A stretch of 17,497 nucleotides of DNA from a bacterium (lineage in GTDB: Bacteria; Eremiobacterota; Eremiobacteria; Baltobacterales; Baltobacteraceae). The DNA is taken from contig JAJXXM010000123.1 in NCBI GenBank assembly GCA_021781095.1, positions 1 to 17,497 of the forward strand. Direction: 5' to 3'. The translations under genes were made by a program, and so were the position numbers. Positions 7,152 to 15,447 of the stretch are shown here, piece by piece. Numbering within the stretch: position 1 is the first letter of the stretch; each line of letters starts with the position of its first letter. A model generated the notes under the pieces. It saw nothing but the letters and a program-made list of their open reading frames with translations. It was not told the origin of the DNA and did not search any database.

Positions 7152-8717
7152 TTAAATCCGTCGCCAGTGGTTCCCGTCATCTGCGGTCAGCACGTCGGCC
7201 TGTTGCGGCCCTTCGGAACCGGCAGGATAGTTCGGGAAGCTTTGGTCGTGCGTGGTGCTCCAGCGTTCGAGCACCGGGGTGACGATCTCCCAGGCGAGTT
7301 CGACGGCGTCCCAGCGCGTGAAGAGCGTTTGGTCTCCGCGGATCGCATCGGCGATCAAGCGTTCGTACGCCGGAGCCGATGCGACGCCGAAACCCGTACC
7401 GTAGTTGAAATCCATCGTGACCGCCCGAATGTGGTTCTTCGGTCCGGGAACTTTGGCGTTGAAACGCAACGAGAGCCCTTCGTCGGGTTGAATCTTCATG
7501 ACCAAGACGTTGGCTTCGATCGCATCGCTCGCCTCGCCGAAAAGTCGGTGGGGAATCGGTGCGAAGGTGACGGCGATCTCCGTCGATTTGCGTGCGAGCC
7601 GTTTGCCGCTGCGGAGATAGAAGGGGACGCCCGACCAGCGCCAGTTGTCGATATGTAGCTTGAGCGCGGCGAAGGTTTCGGTATTCGAACGTGGATTGAC
7701 GTCGGGCTCTTCGCGATATCCGGGGACGCTCTCCCCTTCGATCGTGCCGGGCCCATATTGGCCGCGTGCGGCAAACCGGTCGAGATGATCGACGTCGAGC
7801 GCGCGCATCGCCGAGAGCACTTTGAATTTCTCGTTGCGAATCGCGTCGGCGCTCGCGGTCGCCGGCGGTTCCATCGCCACCAGCGCGAGAAGATTCATGA
7901 CGTGATTTTGGAGCATGTCCCGCAACGCCCCGGAGCTTTCGTAGTAGCCGCCACGCTGCTCGACGCCGAGCGTCTCCGAGGCGGTGATTTGGACCGAACG
8001 GATATACTGGCGGTTCCAGATCGGTTCGAAGATCGTGTTGGCAAAACGGAGCGCCATAATATCTTGTACCGTCTCTTTGCCGAGATAGTGGTCGATACGA
8101 TAGATGTGGCGCTCTTCGAACACCCCGTTGATTTCGCGTTGAAGGGCGCGTGCCGTCGCGAGATCGGTTCCGAACGGTTTCTCCACGATAATGCGCGTCC
8201 AACCGGTGGAGTTGGATTTCGGATCGAGTTTTGCCGCTGCGAGCCGTTCGACGATCGTCGGAAAGACCGAGGGTGGAGTGGAGAGGTAGAAGAGGCGATT
8301 CCCTGCGGTCCCGAGTTCCTTATCGTTCCGGTCGAGAATCTCACGGAGATCGTGAAAGTGCGCGTTGTCGTCGAAGTCGGCGGTCACGTAGGAAATTCGA
8401 CGTGCGAATTCGTTCCACATCGACTCCTTTACCGGTCCGGAGCGTGAAAACGCGTCGACGTTCTCCTTGCAGTACGCGCGAAAGCTCTCGTCGGTGAAGG
8501 GCGAGCGGGAGAAGCCGACGACGGAGAAATTCGCCGGAAGGAGCCCTTCGAGGCGCAGATTGTAGACCGCCGGAAGCAACATTCGCTTGAACAGGTCGCC
8601 GCTCGCCCCGAAGAAGACGATACTGCAGGGGTCCTCGATGCGATCGCTCTCAAGCAGCGCGCGCAGTGGATTCTCAAGCCCGGGCGAGGGCTCGGCGGTT
8701 ACGACGGCTTCAGGCAT
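7152..8717 (-). CDS. zwf: glucose-6-phosphate 1-dehydrogenase
   Basis: Zwf oxidises glucose 6-phosphate to 6-phosphogluconolactone with NAD(P)+, the committed step of the oxidative branch. The 521-residue product carries the dinucleotide motif GASGDLFKR (37-45), EKPFG (179-183) and the active-site signature RIDHYLGKE (207-215). The second catalytic histidine is in LQNH (His272), spaced as in characterised enzymes. The start at 8717 is chosen because AAGGA lies four bases upstream and ATG overlaps the gnd stop by eight bases (ATGCCTGA). An ATG four codons earlier (8729) is possible but has no clear ribosome-binding site. Only two cysteines occur (31 and 83), both in the coenzyme domain. Next to opcA, its probable activator. 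Confidence 0.96.
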   Translation of the reverse strand: MPEAVVTAEPSPGLENPLRALLESDRIEDPCSIVFFGASGDLFKRMLLPAVYNLRLEGLLPANFSVVGFSRSPFTDESFRAYCKENVDAFSRSGPVKESMWNEFARRISYVTADFDDNAHFHDLREILDRNDKELGTAGNRLFYLSTPPSVFPTIVERLAAAKLDPKSNSTGWTRIIVEKPFGTDLATARALQREINGVFEERHIYRIDHYLGKETVQDIMALRFANTIFEPIWNRQYIRSVQITASETLGVEQRGGYYESSGALRDMLQNHVMNLLALVAMEPPATASADAIRNEKFKVLSAMRALDVDHLDRFAARGQYGPGTIEGESVPGYREEPDVNPRSNTETFAALKLHIDNWRWSGVPFYLRSGKRLARKSTEIAVTFAPIPHRLFGEASDAIEANVLVMKIQPDEGLSLRFNAKVPGPKNHIRAVTMDFNYGTGFGVASAPAYERLIADAIRGDQTLFTRWDAVELAWEIVTPVLERWSTTHDQSFPNYPAGSEGPQQADVLTADDGNHWRRI

Positions 8718-9621
8718 TCTTTCCTTCATGTTGTACGGCGTGCCCGCCGAATTGGTTGCGCAGTGCGGCGATCACCTTCGCGCTGAACGATTCGTCCTGG
8801 CGTGAAGCGAAGCGTGCGAGTAAGGAGAGGGTGATGACGGGTGCCGGCACGTTCTCGTCGAGTGCCGCCTGGACGGTCCAACGACCCTCTCCCGTGTCAT
8901 CGACATATCCGCGGATGCCTTCGAGTTTCGCATCGTCTTGAAACGCAAGGACGGCGAGTTCGAGCAGCCAGGATCGTACGACGCTTCCGTGGGTCCAAAT
9001 GGAAGCGAGTTGCTTGAGATCGAACGGGAATGGTGATTTTTCGAGAATTTCGAAGCCTTCACCGTACGCTTGCAACATGCCGTATTCGATCCCGTTGTGG
9101 ACCATCTTTGAGAAATGGCCGGCGCCGGCGGGGCCGACGTGCGCGTAGCCGTCGGTCGGCGCGAGGCTGGTGAAGATTGGTTCGCAGCGAGCGACGGCGT
9201 CGTCGTCGCCGCCGACCATGAGGCAGTAGCCTTCCCGCAGCCCCCAGACGCCGCCGCTCGTGCCCGCATCGACGAGCGAGACGCCACGCGACTTCGCGCG
9301 CTCGTAGGCGGCGAGGCCGTCTTTATAATTGGTATTTCCACCGTCGACGATGATATCGCCGCGTTCGAGCAACGCGAGCAGATCGTCGATCGTCTGGTCG
9401 GTCGGAGCGCCGGAGGGCACCATAATCCAGATGACGCGCGGACGCTCGGTGACCGCGGCAACGAGCTCGGCGAGCGATGCGGCTCCGGTCGCTCCGCCGC
9501 GCGCGCAGGCCGCGACCGCGTCGGGACTGCGGTCGTAGGCGACGACGCGGTGGCCGTGCTCGAGCAAGCGCGTCACCATGTTGGCCCCCATTTTTCCTAA
9601 GCCTACCATTCCAATTTGCAC
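8710..9621 (-). CDS. gnd: 6-phosphogluconate dehydrogenase (decarboxylating), short form
   Basis: The enzyme converts 6-phosphogluconate to ribulose 5-phosphate and CO2. At 303 residues it belongs to the short GndA/YqeC-type subfamily, about two thirds the length of the classic ~470-residue enzyme. Motifs in order: GLGKMG (7-12) of the Rossmann fold, VDGGNTNYKD (92-101), DAGTSGGVWGLREGYCLMVGG (in 118-138), and the catalytic helix KMVHNGIEYG (172-181) with Lys172 and Glu179. GEGRWT (244-249) completes the set. Asp30 at the end of the second strand suggests NAD+ rather than NADP+ preference, though Arg31 follows it. The GTG start has a GAGAG ribosome-binding site about nine bases upstream. It begins 35 bases after the tal-pgi stop. 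Confidence 0.94.
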   Translation of the reverse strand: MQIGMVGLGKMGANMVTRLLEHGHRVVAYDRSPDAVAACARGGATGAASLAELVAAVTERPRVIWIMVPSGAPTDQTIDDLLALLERGDIIVDGGNTNYKDGLAAYERAKSRGVSLVDAGTSGGVWGLREGYCLMVGGDDDAVARCEPIFTSLAPTDGYAHVGPAGAGHFSKMVHNGIEYGMLQAYGEGFEILEKSPFPFDLKQLASIWTHGSVVRSWLLELAVLAFQDDAKLEGIRGYVDDTGEGRWTVQAALDENVPAPVITLSLLARFASRQDESFSAKVIAALRNQFGGHAVQHEGKNA

Positions 9622-9656
9622 GCGTGAACTCTCTTTCTCGATCGGTCGTCGTAGGG

Positions 9657-12500
9657 TTATTTCGCCGCCGCTGCGGATAACGAGGCATCGACGCTCGTGC
9701 CGAACCGGCGTAACGCCGCATCGATGGGGCCGTTGAGATGAACGCGCGCGCCGCGGCGGGCGCGCTTATCGAGCGACTGTAGATCGCCGAGTGCCTGCGC
9801 CGCGAGGAGGGTACGGAAGGTCACGTTCATGCCCGGAATCGCTCGGTCGTCGGGTTCGTCCGCGACGATCTGCAAGAAGAAGGCGCTCGACGGACCGCCC
9901 TTGTGGAGCTGTCCGGTCGAGTGGAGAAAGCGCGGGCCGAACCCGACGGTCGTTGCGACGTGGAGCGCGTCCCGAATCGCGAGGCGAAGCGTGTCGAGTT
10001 TGGCGATATGGTCGGCGTTCCGTTCGAGATACGCCGTAATCGCGACGTAGTCGCCGGGACGAATCTGCCCGACGAGCGCGCGTAGTGCGGCAACCGCGTC
10101 GCTCTCGGCGATGCCCGCACTCCCGGCGAGCAGCGTGAGATCGAAACTCTCGCTACGAATATTCGGCGCGGGAACCTCGATGCGCCCGCTCTGCGCGTAA
10201 CCGGCCAAGAGGCTCTTGGTATTGTCCTTCGACTCCTGAACGTTCGGTTGATCGAAGGCGTCGATCGCGAGCAGCGCGCCGACGGTCGCGGTCGCGATCT
10301 CCCAGAGATAGAACTGTTCGCCGATATCGTAGAGATCGTTCATCGCCAATCGCACGACCGGGTGACCGGCGGCTTCGAGCGCGGCGAGTCGCGAGAGATC
10401 CTCGCCGCTGGGATTCGGTAACGTATCGCCGACGTAGACGAAGAGGCGATCGTTCCCGTAGACGTCGGGCGCACCGAGCGCCTCGCCTTCGATCGGAATG
10501 ACGCCGCGACCGAGTTTTCCGGTCGATTCGGCGATCAGTTGCTCGCACCAGGTGCCGAACGTCGCGATCGACGGGTGGCACACGATCGTGAGCTTGTCGC
10601 GGCCCGCGAGAGCGAGCGCGCCGATCGTCGCGCCGAAATGAACCCCAGGCGCGACGCGCGGATCGACGATGCGATCGTTGGCGTGCATCGCGCCGAGCGC
10701 GCGGTCGAGGAGGAGCGGCACGTTGAGCCCGGCGAGCGCGGCGGGGAGCATCCCGAAATAGGAGAGGGCCGAATATCGCCCGCCGATATTGGGGTCGTTG
10801 ACGTAGATGGCGAGAAAATTGTGTTGCTTGGCGACGCTCTCCATCGTCGTTCCGGCATCGGTAATCGCGACGAAGTGCGAGCCGGCTTTTGCCGCGCCGA
10901 CGAGTTTGGTGATCTTTTCGTGGAAGTAGGCGAAGAAGGCATTCGGTTCGGTCGTCGATCCGCTCTTGCTCGCAACGATAAAGAGCGTTCGCGCGAGATC
11001 GAGCTTCGATTCGACGGCGATGATCTGTGCGGGATCGGTCGAGTCGAGAACGTGGAGCTCCGGGAAGCCCGCTTTTTGTCCGAAAGTGGCGCGCAGGACG
11101 TCGGGAGCGAGCGAACTTCCGCCCATTCCCAGCACGACGACGTGCGCGAAACGCCGACGAACCTCTTCGGCGAACGCGGCAAGATTCGGCGTCGACTCCA
11201 GAAGGTGTTGCGGAATATCGAGCCAGCCTAAGGCGTGCTTGATGATCTCGGCGTGCTCGGGAGCGTCGGACCACAGCGTCGGATCTTTTGCCCATAGGCG
11301 TTTGAGGAACTCGGCGGCGTTCATTTTTTCAACCGCGAGATCGACGTGCGGGCGAAGATCTCCGAGCGAGGTGACGACGCGCTCTTTCGACTCGGCGAGC
11401 ATTTTTTGTTTGTAGACGATCGCGCCGAGCAGCGCCGCATAGGATTCGGAGAAGAGCGAGACGCCTTCGACTTGCAGTGCGTGGGTGACGTCGAAGAGCG
11501 AGATTCCCGCCTCGCGGAGGCGCTCCATAACGGCGCGCGCATCGTCGAGCCCTTCAAGAACGCTGCCGGCATGCGGGTGTCCGTGGTCGAGCAACGCGTC
11601 GAGCGTCGCGGGCGGCATCGTGTTCACGGTATGCTCGCCGACCACGCTCTCGACGTACATAAGGTCGGGGTACTGCGGGTTTTTCGTGGAGGTGCTCGCC
11701 CAGAGCGGGCGTTGCACGCGGGCGCCCGCAGCTTTCGCTTGAGCGAAGGGTGCGCCCGAAAACAGTTCCAGGAACTTTTGATAGGTGAGTTTGAGATTGG
11801 CGATGCCGGTCTTCCCGAGCAGGCTTTCGAGGCGTTCGCCTTTGTCGATCCGTGCCTGAATGAGTTTGTCGATCGCCGAATCGATGCGGCTGACGAACAC
11901 GCTGTTCACCGAAGCGATCGTGTCGACCGGAAGCCCGGCGTCGATGCGCCGCTCGAGGCCGCGAATGTACGCCATCGCGGTCTTTTCGTACATTTCGATG
12001 GCAAAGATGAGCGTGACGTTGATATTGATACCGGCGAAGATGCACTCCTCGATCGCCGCGATGCCTTCGTTCGTACCCGGAATTTTCACCATCAGGTTCG
12101 GGCGGTCGACGCGCGCCCAGAGGCTCTTCGCCATGGCGATCGTTCCCGCGGTATCGCGCGCGAGTAACGGCGACACCTCGAGGCTCACGAAGCCGTCGCC
12201 GCCTTTCGAGGCTGCGTAGACACCGGAGAACGCATCGCAGGCATTCCGAATATCGGCGATCGCCAGATCCCAGAAGAGCGCGTCGGCGTCGCATTCGCTC
12301 CCTACGAGCGTCCGTAACTGTTCGTCGTAGTCGTTCCCCGCACCGATCGCTTTTTCGAAGATCGTGGGGTTGCTCGTCATGCCGCGGAGGCCGCTATCGA
12401 TGAGCCGTTTGAGTTCGCCCGAAGCGAACATCGAGCGCCGCAGGTTATCCAACCAGACGCTCTGTCCGCATGCGAGAAGTTGTTCCATGGGGTTGGGCAC
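9657..12500 (-). CDS. tal-pgi: bifunctional transaldolase / glucose-6-phosphate isomerase fusion
   Basis: This 947-residue protein joins two enzymes. The transaldolase domain (about 1-370) has SNPTIFEKAI (43-52) and VKIPGT (138-143), with Lys139 the likely Schiff-base lysine. It exchanges dihydroxyacetone units between sugar phosphates. The isomerase domain (about 375-947) has GMGGSSLAPDVL (458-469), SKSGSTTEPN (511-520), GGRYSALS (573-580) and HKGGP (866-870). It interconverts glucose 6-phosphate and fructose 6-phosphate. No stop or frameshift separates them. Such Tal-Pgi fusions are an established family. The GTG at 12500 is chosen for the near-perfect AGGAGGT site (12506-12512) five bases upstream; an ATG at 12488 is less likely. 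Its ribosome-binding site overlaps the tkt stop codon, so the two genes are coupled. Confidence 0.95.
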   Translation of the reverse strand: MPNPMEQLLACGQSVWLDNLRRSMFASGELKRLIDSGLRGMTSNPTIFEKAIGAGNDYDEQLRTLVGSECDADALFWDLAIADIRNACDAFSGVYAASKGGDGFVSLEVSPLLARDTAGTIAMAKSLWARVDRPNLMVKIPGTNEGIAAIEECIFAGININVTLIFAIEMYEKTAMAYIRGLERRIDAGLPVDTIASVNSVFVSRIDSAIDKLIQARIDKGERLESLLGKTGIANLKLTYQKFLELFSGAPFAQAKAAGARVQRPLWASTSTKNPQYPDLMYVESVVGEHTVNTMPPATLDALLDHGHPHAGSVLEGLDDARAVMERLREAGISLFDVTHALQVEGVSLFSESYAALLGAIVYKQKMLAESKERVVTSLGDLRPHVDLAVEKMNAAEFLKRLWAKDPTLWSDAPEHAEIIKHALGWLDIPQHLLESTPNLAAFAEEVRRRFAHVVVLGMGGSSLAPDVLRATFGQKAGFPELHVLDSTDPAQIIAVESKLDLARTLFIVASKSGSTTEPNAFFAYFHEKITKLVGAAKAGSHFVAITDAGTTMESVAKQHNFLAIYVNDPNIGGRYSALSYFGMLPAALAGLNVPLLLDRALGAMHANDRIVDPRVAPGVHFGATIGALALAGRDKLTIVCHPSIATFGTWCEQLIAESTGKLGRGVIPIEGEALGAPDVYGNDRLFVYVGDTLPNPSGEDLSRLAALEAAGHPVVRLAMNDLYDIGEQFYLWEIATATVGALLAIDAFDQPNVQESKDNTKSLLAGYAQSGRIEVPAPNIRSESFDLTLLAGSAGIAESDAVAALRALVGQIRPGDYVAITAYLERNADHIAKLDTLRLAIRDALHVATTVGFGPRFLHSTGQLHKGGPSSAFFLQIVADEPDDRAIPGMNVTFRTLLAAQALGDLQSLDKRARRGARVHLNGPIDAALRRFGTSVDASLSAAAAK

Positions 12501-12505
12501 GGGGT

Positions 12506-12512
12506 ACCTCCT
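12506..12512 (-). promoter_or_regulatory. strong ribosome-binding site of tal-pgi overlapping the tkt stop
   Basis: On the minus strand the sequence TTTTAGGAGGTACCCCGTG holds the tkt stop codon TAG, a full AGGAGGT Shine-Dalgarno sequence sharing its AG with the stop, and the GTG start of tal-pgi after a five-base spacer. It settles the fusion gene's start at 12500 and implies re-initiation or coupling between the two genes. Confidence 0.85.
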
Positions 12513-14502
12513 AAAACGATTCGAAGCGTTGCCGAACGAGATCGGCGAGATGTGCGGGAGTAAATTGCAGTTCGGCGATGGCGTCGGCCATCGGTGCCGA
12601 GAGCCCGAAGCGGTCGATTCCAAATGCGAACCCATCGAGCCCGACGTACCGTTCCCAACCGAGCGTCGCCGCGGCTTCGACGCTGACGCGCCGACGTACG
12701 CTCGAAGGGAGCACGCTTTCGCGATACGATGCGGGTTGCGCATCGAAGAGCTCCCAGGAAGGCATCGAGACCACGCGGACGCGTTTCCCCTCGGCGCTGA
12801 GGATCGCGGCGGCATCGCGCGCGAGCGCGACCTCCGAGCCCGTGCCGATAAGAATGCACTCCGGGGTTCCGTCGCAATCCACGAGCGTATAAGCGCCGCG
12901 CTCGACCGGCGCGGGGCGATGACCGAGAAACGGAACCTTCTGTCGCGTGAGCACGAAAATCCACGGGCGCCCGCGATCCGCGAGCGCCGCTTTCCATGCG
13001 TTCCGTACTTCGAGTGCATCGGCGGGGCGGACGACGACGGCGTTGGGAAGCGCGCGTATGCTCGCGAGTTGCTCGATCGGCTGATGGGTCGGACCGTCCT
13101 CGCCGAGTAAGAACGAATCGTGAGTGAAGATGAAGAAGGCGTGGAGATGCGAGAGCGCGCTGAGCCGCACCGCCGGCTTACAATAGTCGAGAAAATTGAA
13201 GAAGGTCGCCGCGAAGGGCAGGAGTGCACCGTGAAGTGCGATCCCGTTCACGATCGCCGCCATCGCGTGTTCGCGCACCCCGAAGTGGATGTTGCGACCG
13301 GCGTAACTCGTCGGTTGAAAATCTCCGGCGCCCTTTAAATAGGTCTTCGTCGAGGGATCGAGATCGGCGGAGCCGCCGACGAGTTCGGGGAGCGCCGCGG
13401 CGACCGCATTCATAACGATTCCGCCGGCGTCGCGCGTCGCGATCGAGCCGTTGCTTTCATCGAACTCCGGCCACGGAATCGTTGTCGGCAGTTCGCCGCG
13501 AAGCGTCCGTTCGAGCTGCGCGCTCGCCTCGGGATGCGCGTGCTTCCACCGCTCGTAGCGGTCGTTCCACTCGGCGTGCATCTGCGAACCGCGCTCGCCG
13601 CAGGCGCGAAAAAACGCCAACGCTTCATCGGGGACGTAGAACGGCGGTGCGAGCGGCCACCCGAGCCGCTCTTTCGTCTTCGCGACGTTCTCCGGACCGA
13701 GCGGTTCACCGTGCGCTTTGAATGAATCTTCGAGCGGCGATCCGTACCCGATATGGGTGCGCACGCAGACGAGGGAGGGACGATCTTCGACGGCTTTCGC
13801 CGCGGAGATCGCGGCGTCGATCGCTTCGACGTCGTTGCCGTGCGCGATGTCGACGAACTGAACGTGCCAGCCGCAGGCTTCGAAGCGCGCGATATGATCG
13901 TCGGTGAAGGTGATCTCGGTCGGGCCTGCGAGCGAGACGCGGTTGTCGTCGTAGAGCACGATCAAACGACCGAGTTGCAAGTGCCCGGCGAGCGAGATCG
14001 CTTCTTGGCTGATCCCTTCCATCAGGTCGCCGTCGCCGACGATGGCATAGGTGTGGTGCTCGCTGATGCGTTCGCTGCGGTTATAGGTTGCCGCAAGATG
14101 CGCTTGGGCGATGGCGATACCGACGGCATTGGCGATGCCTTGCCCCAGCGGCCCCGTCGTCGCCTCGACGCCCGGTGTATGGCCGACCTCGGGGTGTCCG
14201 GGCGTCTTGCTGCCGCGCTGGCGGAATGCTTCGATATCGGCGAGCGAGAGATCGTACCCGGTGAGATAGAGGAGCGCGTAGAGTAGCATCGAGCCGTGCC
14301 CAGCGGAGAGCACGAAACGATCGCGATCGAACCAGGATGGGTCGCGCGGATCGAAGCGGAGGTGTCGCGTCCACAGCGTGAATGCCATGGCGGCTGCGCC
14401 GAGCGGCATCCCAGGGTGCCCGGAGTTCGCTCGCTGCACCGCATCGACGGCGAGAAAGCGGATGGCGTCGATGCATTGTTCCTGCGCTGGCGTGTTGGGC
14501 AC
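12511..14502 (-). CDS. tkt: transketolase
   Basis: This thiamine-diphosphate enzyme moves two-carbon units between pentose and other sugar phosphates in the non-oxidative pentose phosphate branch. The 663 residues match full-length transketolase. Motifs seen: SGHPGMPLG (27-35), [16 protein letters not shown] (63-78), [16 protein letters not shown] (107-122) and the ThDP/Mg motif starting GDGDLMEG (156-163). Also present are the catalytic glutamate in FGVREHAM (Glu411, the same number as in E. coli TktA) and [15 protein letters not shown] (461-475). [10 protein letters not shown] (628-637) lies in the C-terminal domain. The GTG at 14502 is chosen because AGGAGG (14507-14512) lies four bases upstream and the product begins as in homologues. 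It is the first gene of the six-gene operon and is transcribed away from dapD. Confidence 0.97.
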   Translation of the reverse strand: MPNTPAQEQCIDAIRFLAVDAVQRANSGHPGMPLGAAAMAFTLWTRHLRFDPRDPSWFDRDRFVLSAGHGSMLLYALLYLTGYDLSLADIEAFRQRGSKTPGHPEVGHTPGVEATTGPLGQGIANAVGIAIAQAHLAATYNRSERISEHHTYAIVGDGDLMEGISQEAISLAGHLQLGRLIVLYDDNRVSLAGPTEITFTDDHIARFEACGWHVQFVDIAHGNDVEAIDAAISAAKAVEDRPSLVCVRTHIGYGSPLEDSFKAHGEPLGPENVAKTKERLGWPLAPPFYVPDEALAFFRACGERGSQMHAEWNDRYERWKHAHPEASAQLERTLRGELPTTIPWPEFDESNGSIATRDAGGIVMNAVAAALPELVGGSADLDPSTKTYLKGAGDFQPTSYAGRNIHFGVREHAMAAIVNGIALHGALLPFAATFFNFLDYCKPAVRLSALSHLHAFFIFTHDSFLLGEDGPTHQPIEQLASIRALPNAVVVRPADALEVRNAWKAALADRGRPWIFVLTRQKVPFLGHRPAPVERGAYTLVDCDGTPECILIGTGSEVALARDAAAILSAEGKRVRVVSMPSWELFDAQPASYRESVLPSSVRRRVSVEAAATLGWERYVGLDGFAFGIDRFGLSAPMADAIAELQFTPAHLADLVRQRFESF

Positions 14503-14506
14503 GGAT

Positions 14507-14512
14507 CCTCCT
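14507..14512 (-). promoter_or_regulatory. ribosome-binding site of tkt
   Basis: The minus strand reads GAGGAGGATCCGTG: a full Shine-Dalgarno core four bases before GTG. It fixes the operon's first start codon at 14502 rather than at the many in-frame codons further upstream, which would run into dapD on the other strand. Confidence 0.8.
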
Positions 14513-14538
14513 CGAACTGCATGCTGCAATGGAAACGA

Positions 14539-14555
14539 TCCGGCAACGAGCCGGA
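14539..14555. repeat. perfect 6-bp inverted repeat (candidate operator)
   Basis: TCCGGC at 14539-14544 and GCCGGA at 14550-14555 are exact reverse complements around a five-base spacer. The position, about 40-50 bases from the tkt start and 60-75 from the dapD start, suits an operator for a dimeric regulator. It could also form a small RNA stem-loop in either leader. Confidence 0.5.
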
Positions 14556-14616
14556 GGCTTTTCATTCGCCGTTGTAGAGCGGTTTTCTTACCAAGCGCGC
14601 CGTAATGAGGGCGGAG

Positions 14617-15447
14617 ATGGATGAACGAGAACTTCAACGGCGCATCGAAGCGCTCGCTGCCGGCGAGGGCGACCCGCGCGGCAGCGAGGGGGCGGCGATC
14701 GACGAAGCGATTGCGGCACTCGACGAGGGGCGATTGCGGGTCGCGCAACCCGAGGGCGACGGAGAATGGCGGACCAATGCCTGGTTGAAATCGGCGATTC
14801 TGCTCTATTTCCGGAGGCGACAGCTTGCTTGGGTCGGTGACCCCGCCGACGATTCTCCGGCATGGTTCGATAAACTCCCGATCAAACATGATTTCGAGGC
14901 ACGCGGCGTGCGCAGCATCCCCCCCGCGGTCGCTCGCTACGGGAGTTATCTCGCCCCGGGCGTGGTGTTGATGCCGAGTTATGTGAATATCGGCGCCTAC
15001 GTCGGTGAGGGAACGATGATCGATACGTGGGCGACGGTCGGGAGTTGCGCGCAGATCGGCGCGAACGTCCATCTCTCCGGCGGCGTCGGCATCGGCGGGG
15101 TCCTCGAACCCGCGCACGCACGCCCCGTCATTATCGAAGACGGCGCCTTCATCGGCTCGCGCTGCATCGTCGTCGAGGGCGTCCGGGTCGAGCGTGAAGC
15201 GGTGCTCGGTGCCGGCGTCACGTTGACGGCGAGCACGCCGATTCTCGACGTGCGCGGCTCCGAGCCGATTACGACGCACGGGCGGATCCCCCCGCGTTCG
15301 GTCGTCATACCCGGCGTACGCGAACGCACGTTTCCTGCCGGGCGCTTCGGCGTTCCGTGCGCGCTGATCGTCGGCGAGCGCGGCGCATCGACCGATCGTA
15401 AAACCACCCTCGAACGAGCCCTTCGCGATTTTGGAGTCTCCGTATGA
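14617..15447 (+). CDS. dapD: 2,3,4,5-tetrahydropyridine-2,6-dicarboxylate N-succinyltransferase
   Basis: DapD transfers succinyl from succinyl-CoA to tetrahydrodipicolinate in the succinylase route to meso-diaminopimelate and lysine. The product is 276 residues, the family's normal length. The N-terminal helical domain includes [13 protein letters not shown] (54-66). The left-handed beta-helix domain carries the hallmark run [20 protein letters not shown] (119-138) and then SCAQIG and [13 protein letters not shown] (153-165). Hexapeptide repeats continue to about 235. ATG 14617 is preferred because AGGG lies five bases upstream and the protein then begins like other DapDs. An ATG at 14605 adds four residues and lacks a ribosome-binding site. 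The stop overlaps the next start as ATGA. Confidence 0.95.
   Translation: MDERELQRRIEALAAGEGDPRGSEGAAIDEAIAALDEGRLRVAQPEGDGEWRTNAWLKSAILLYFRRRQLAWVGDPADDSPAWFDKLPIKHDFEARGVRSIPPAVARYGSYLAPGVVLMPSYVNIGAYVGEGTMIDTWATVGSCAQIGANVHLSGGVGIGGVLEPAHARPVIIEDGAFIGSRCIVVEGVRVEREAVLGAGVTLTASTPILDVRGSEPITTHGRIPPRSVVIPGVRERTFPAGRFGVPCALIVGERGASTDRKTTLERALRDFGVSV

Larger units (their letters stand above)
14503..14616. promoter_or_regulatory. divergent control region between tkt and dapD
   Basis: This is the longest non-coding stretch in the window and the only place where promoters for both the pentose phosphate operon and the dapD operon can lie. It contains a perfect inverted repeat TCCGGC-AACGA-GCCGGA (14539-14555) near its middle and a GCATGC palindrome (14519-14524) close to the tkt ribosome-binding site. 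Neither strand shows a convincing sigma-70 -35/-10 pair at proper spacing, so I do not place transcription starts. A bidirectional promoter with an operator at the dyad is a reasonable inference from the layout. Confidence 0.55.

Noticed and set aside
12501..13229. A 243-codon N-terminal extension of tal-pgi
   Set aside because: It is antisense-frame noise inside tkt, Ser/Arg-rich, with no domain. The AGGAGGT site sets the start at 12500.
12511..15279. A 922-codon frame with a long extension upstream of tkt
   Set aside because: The extension beyond 14502 lies antisense to dapD and has no transketolase similarity. The strong Shine-Dalgarno site fixes the start at 14502.
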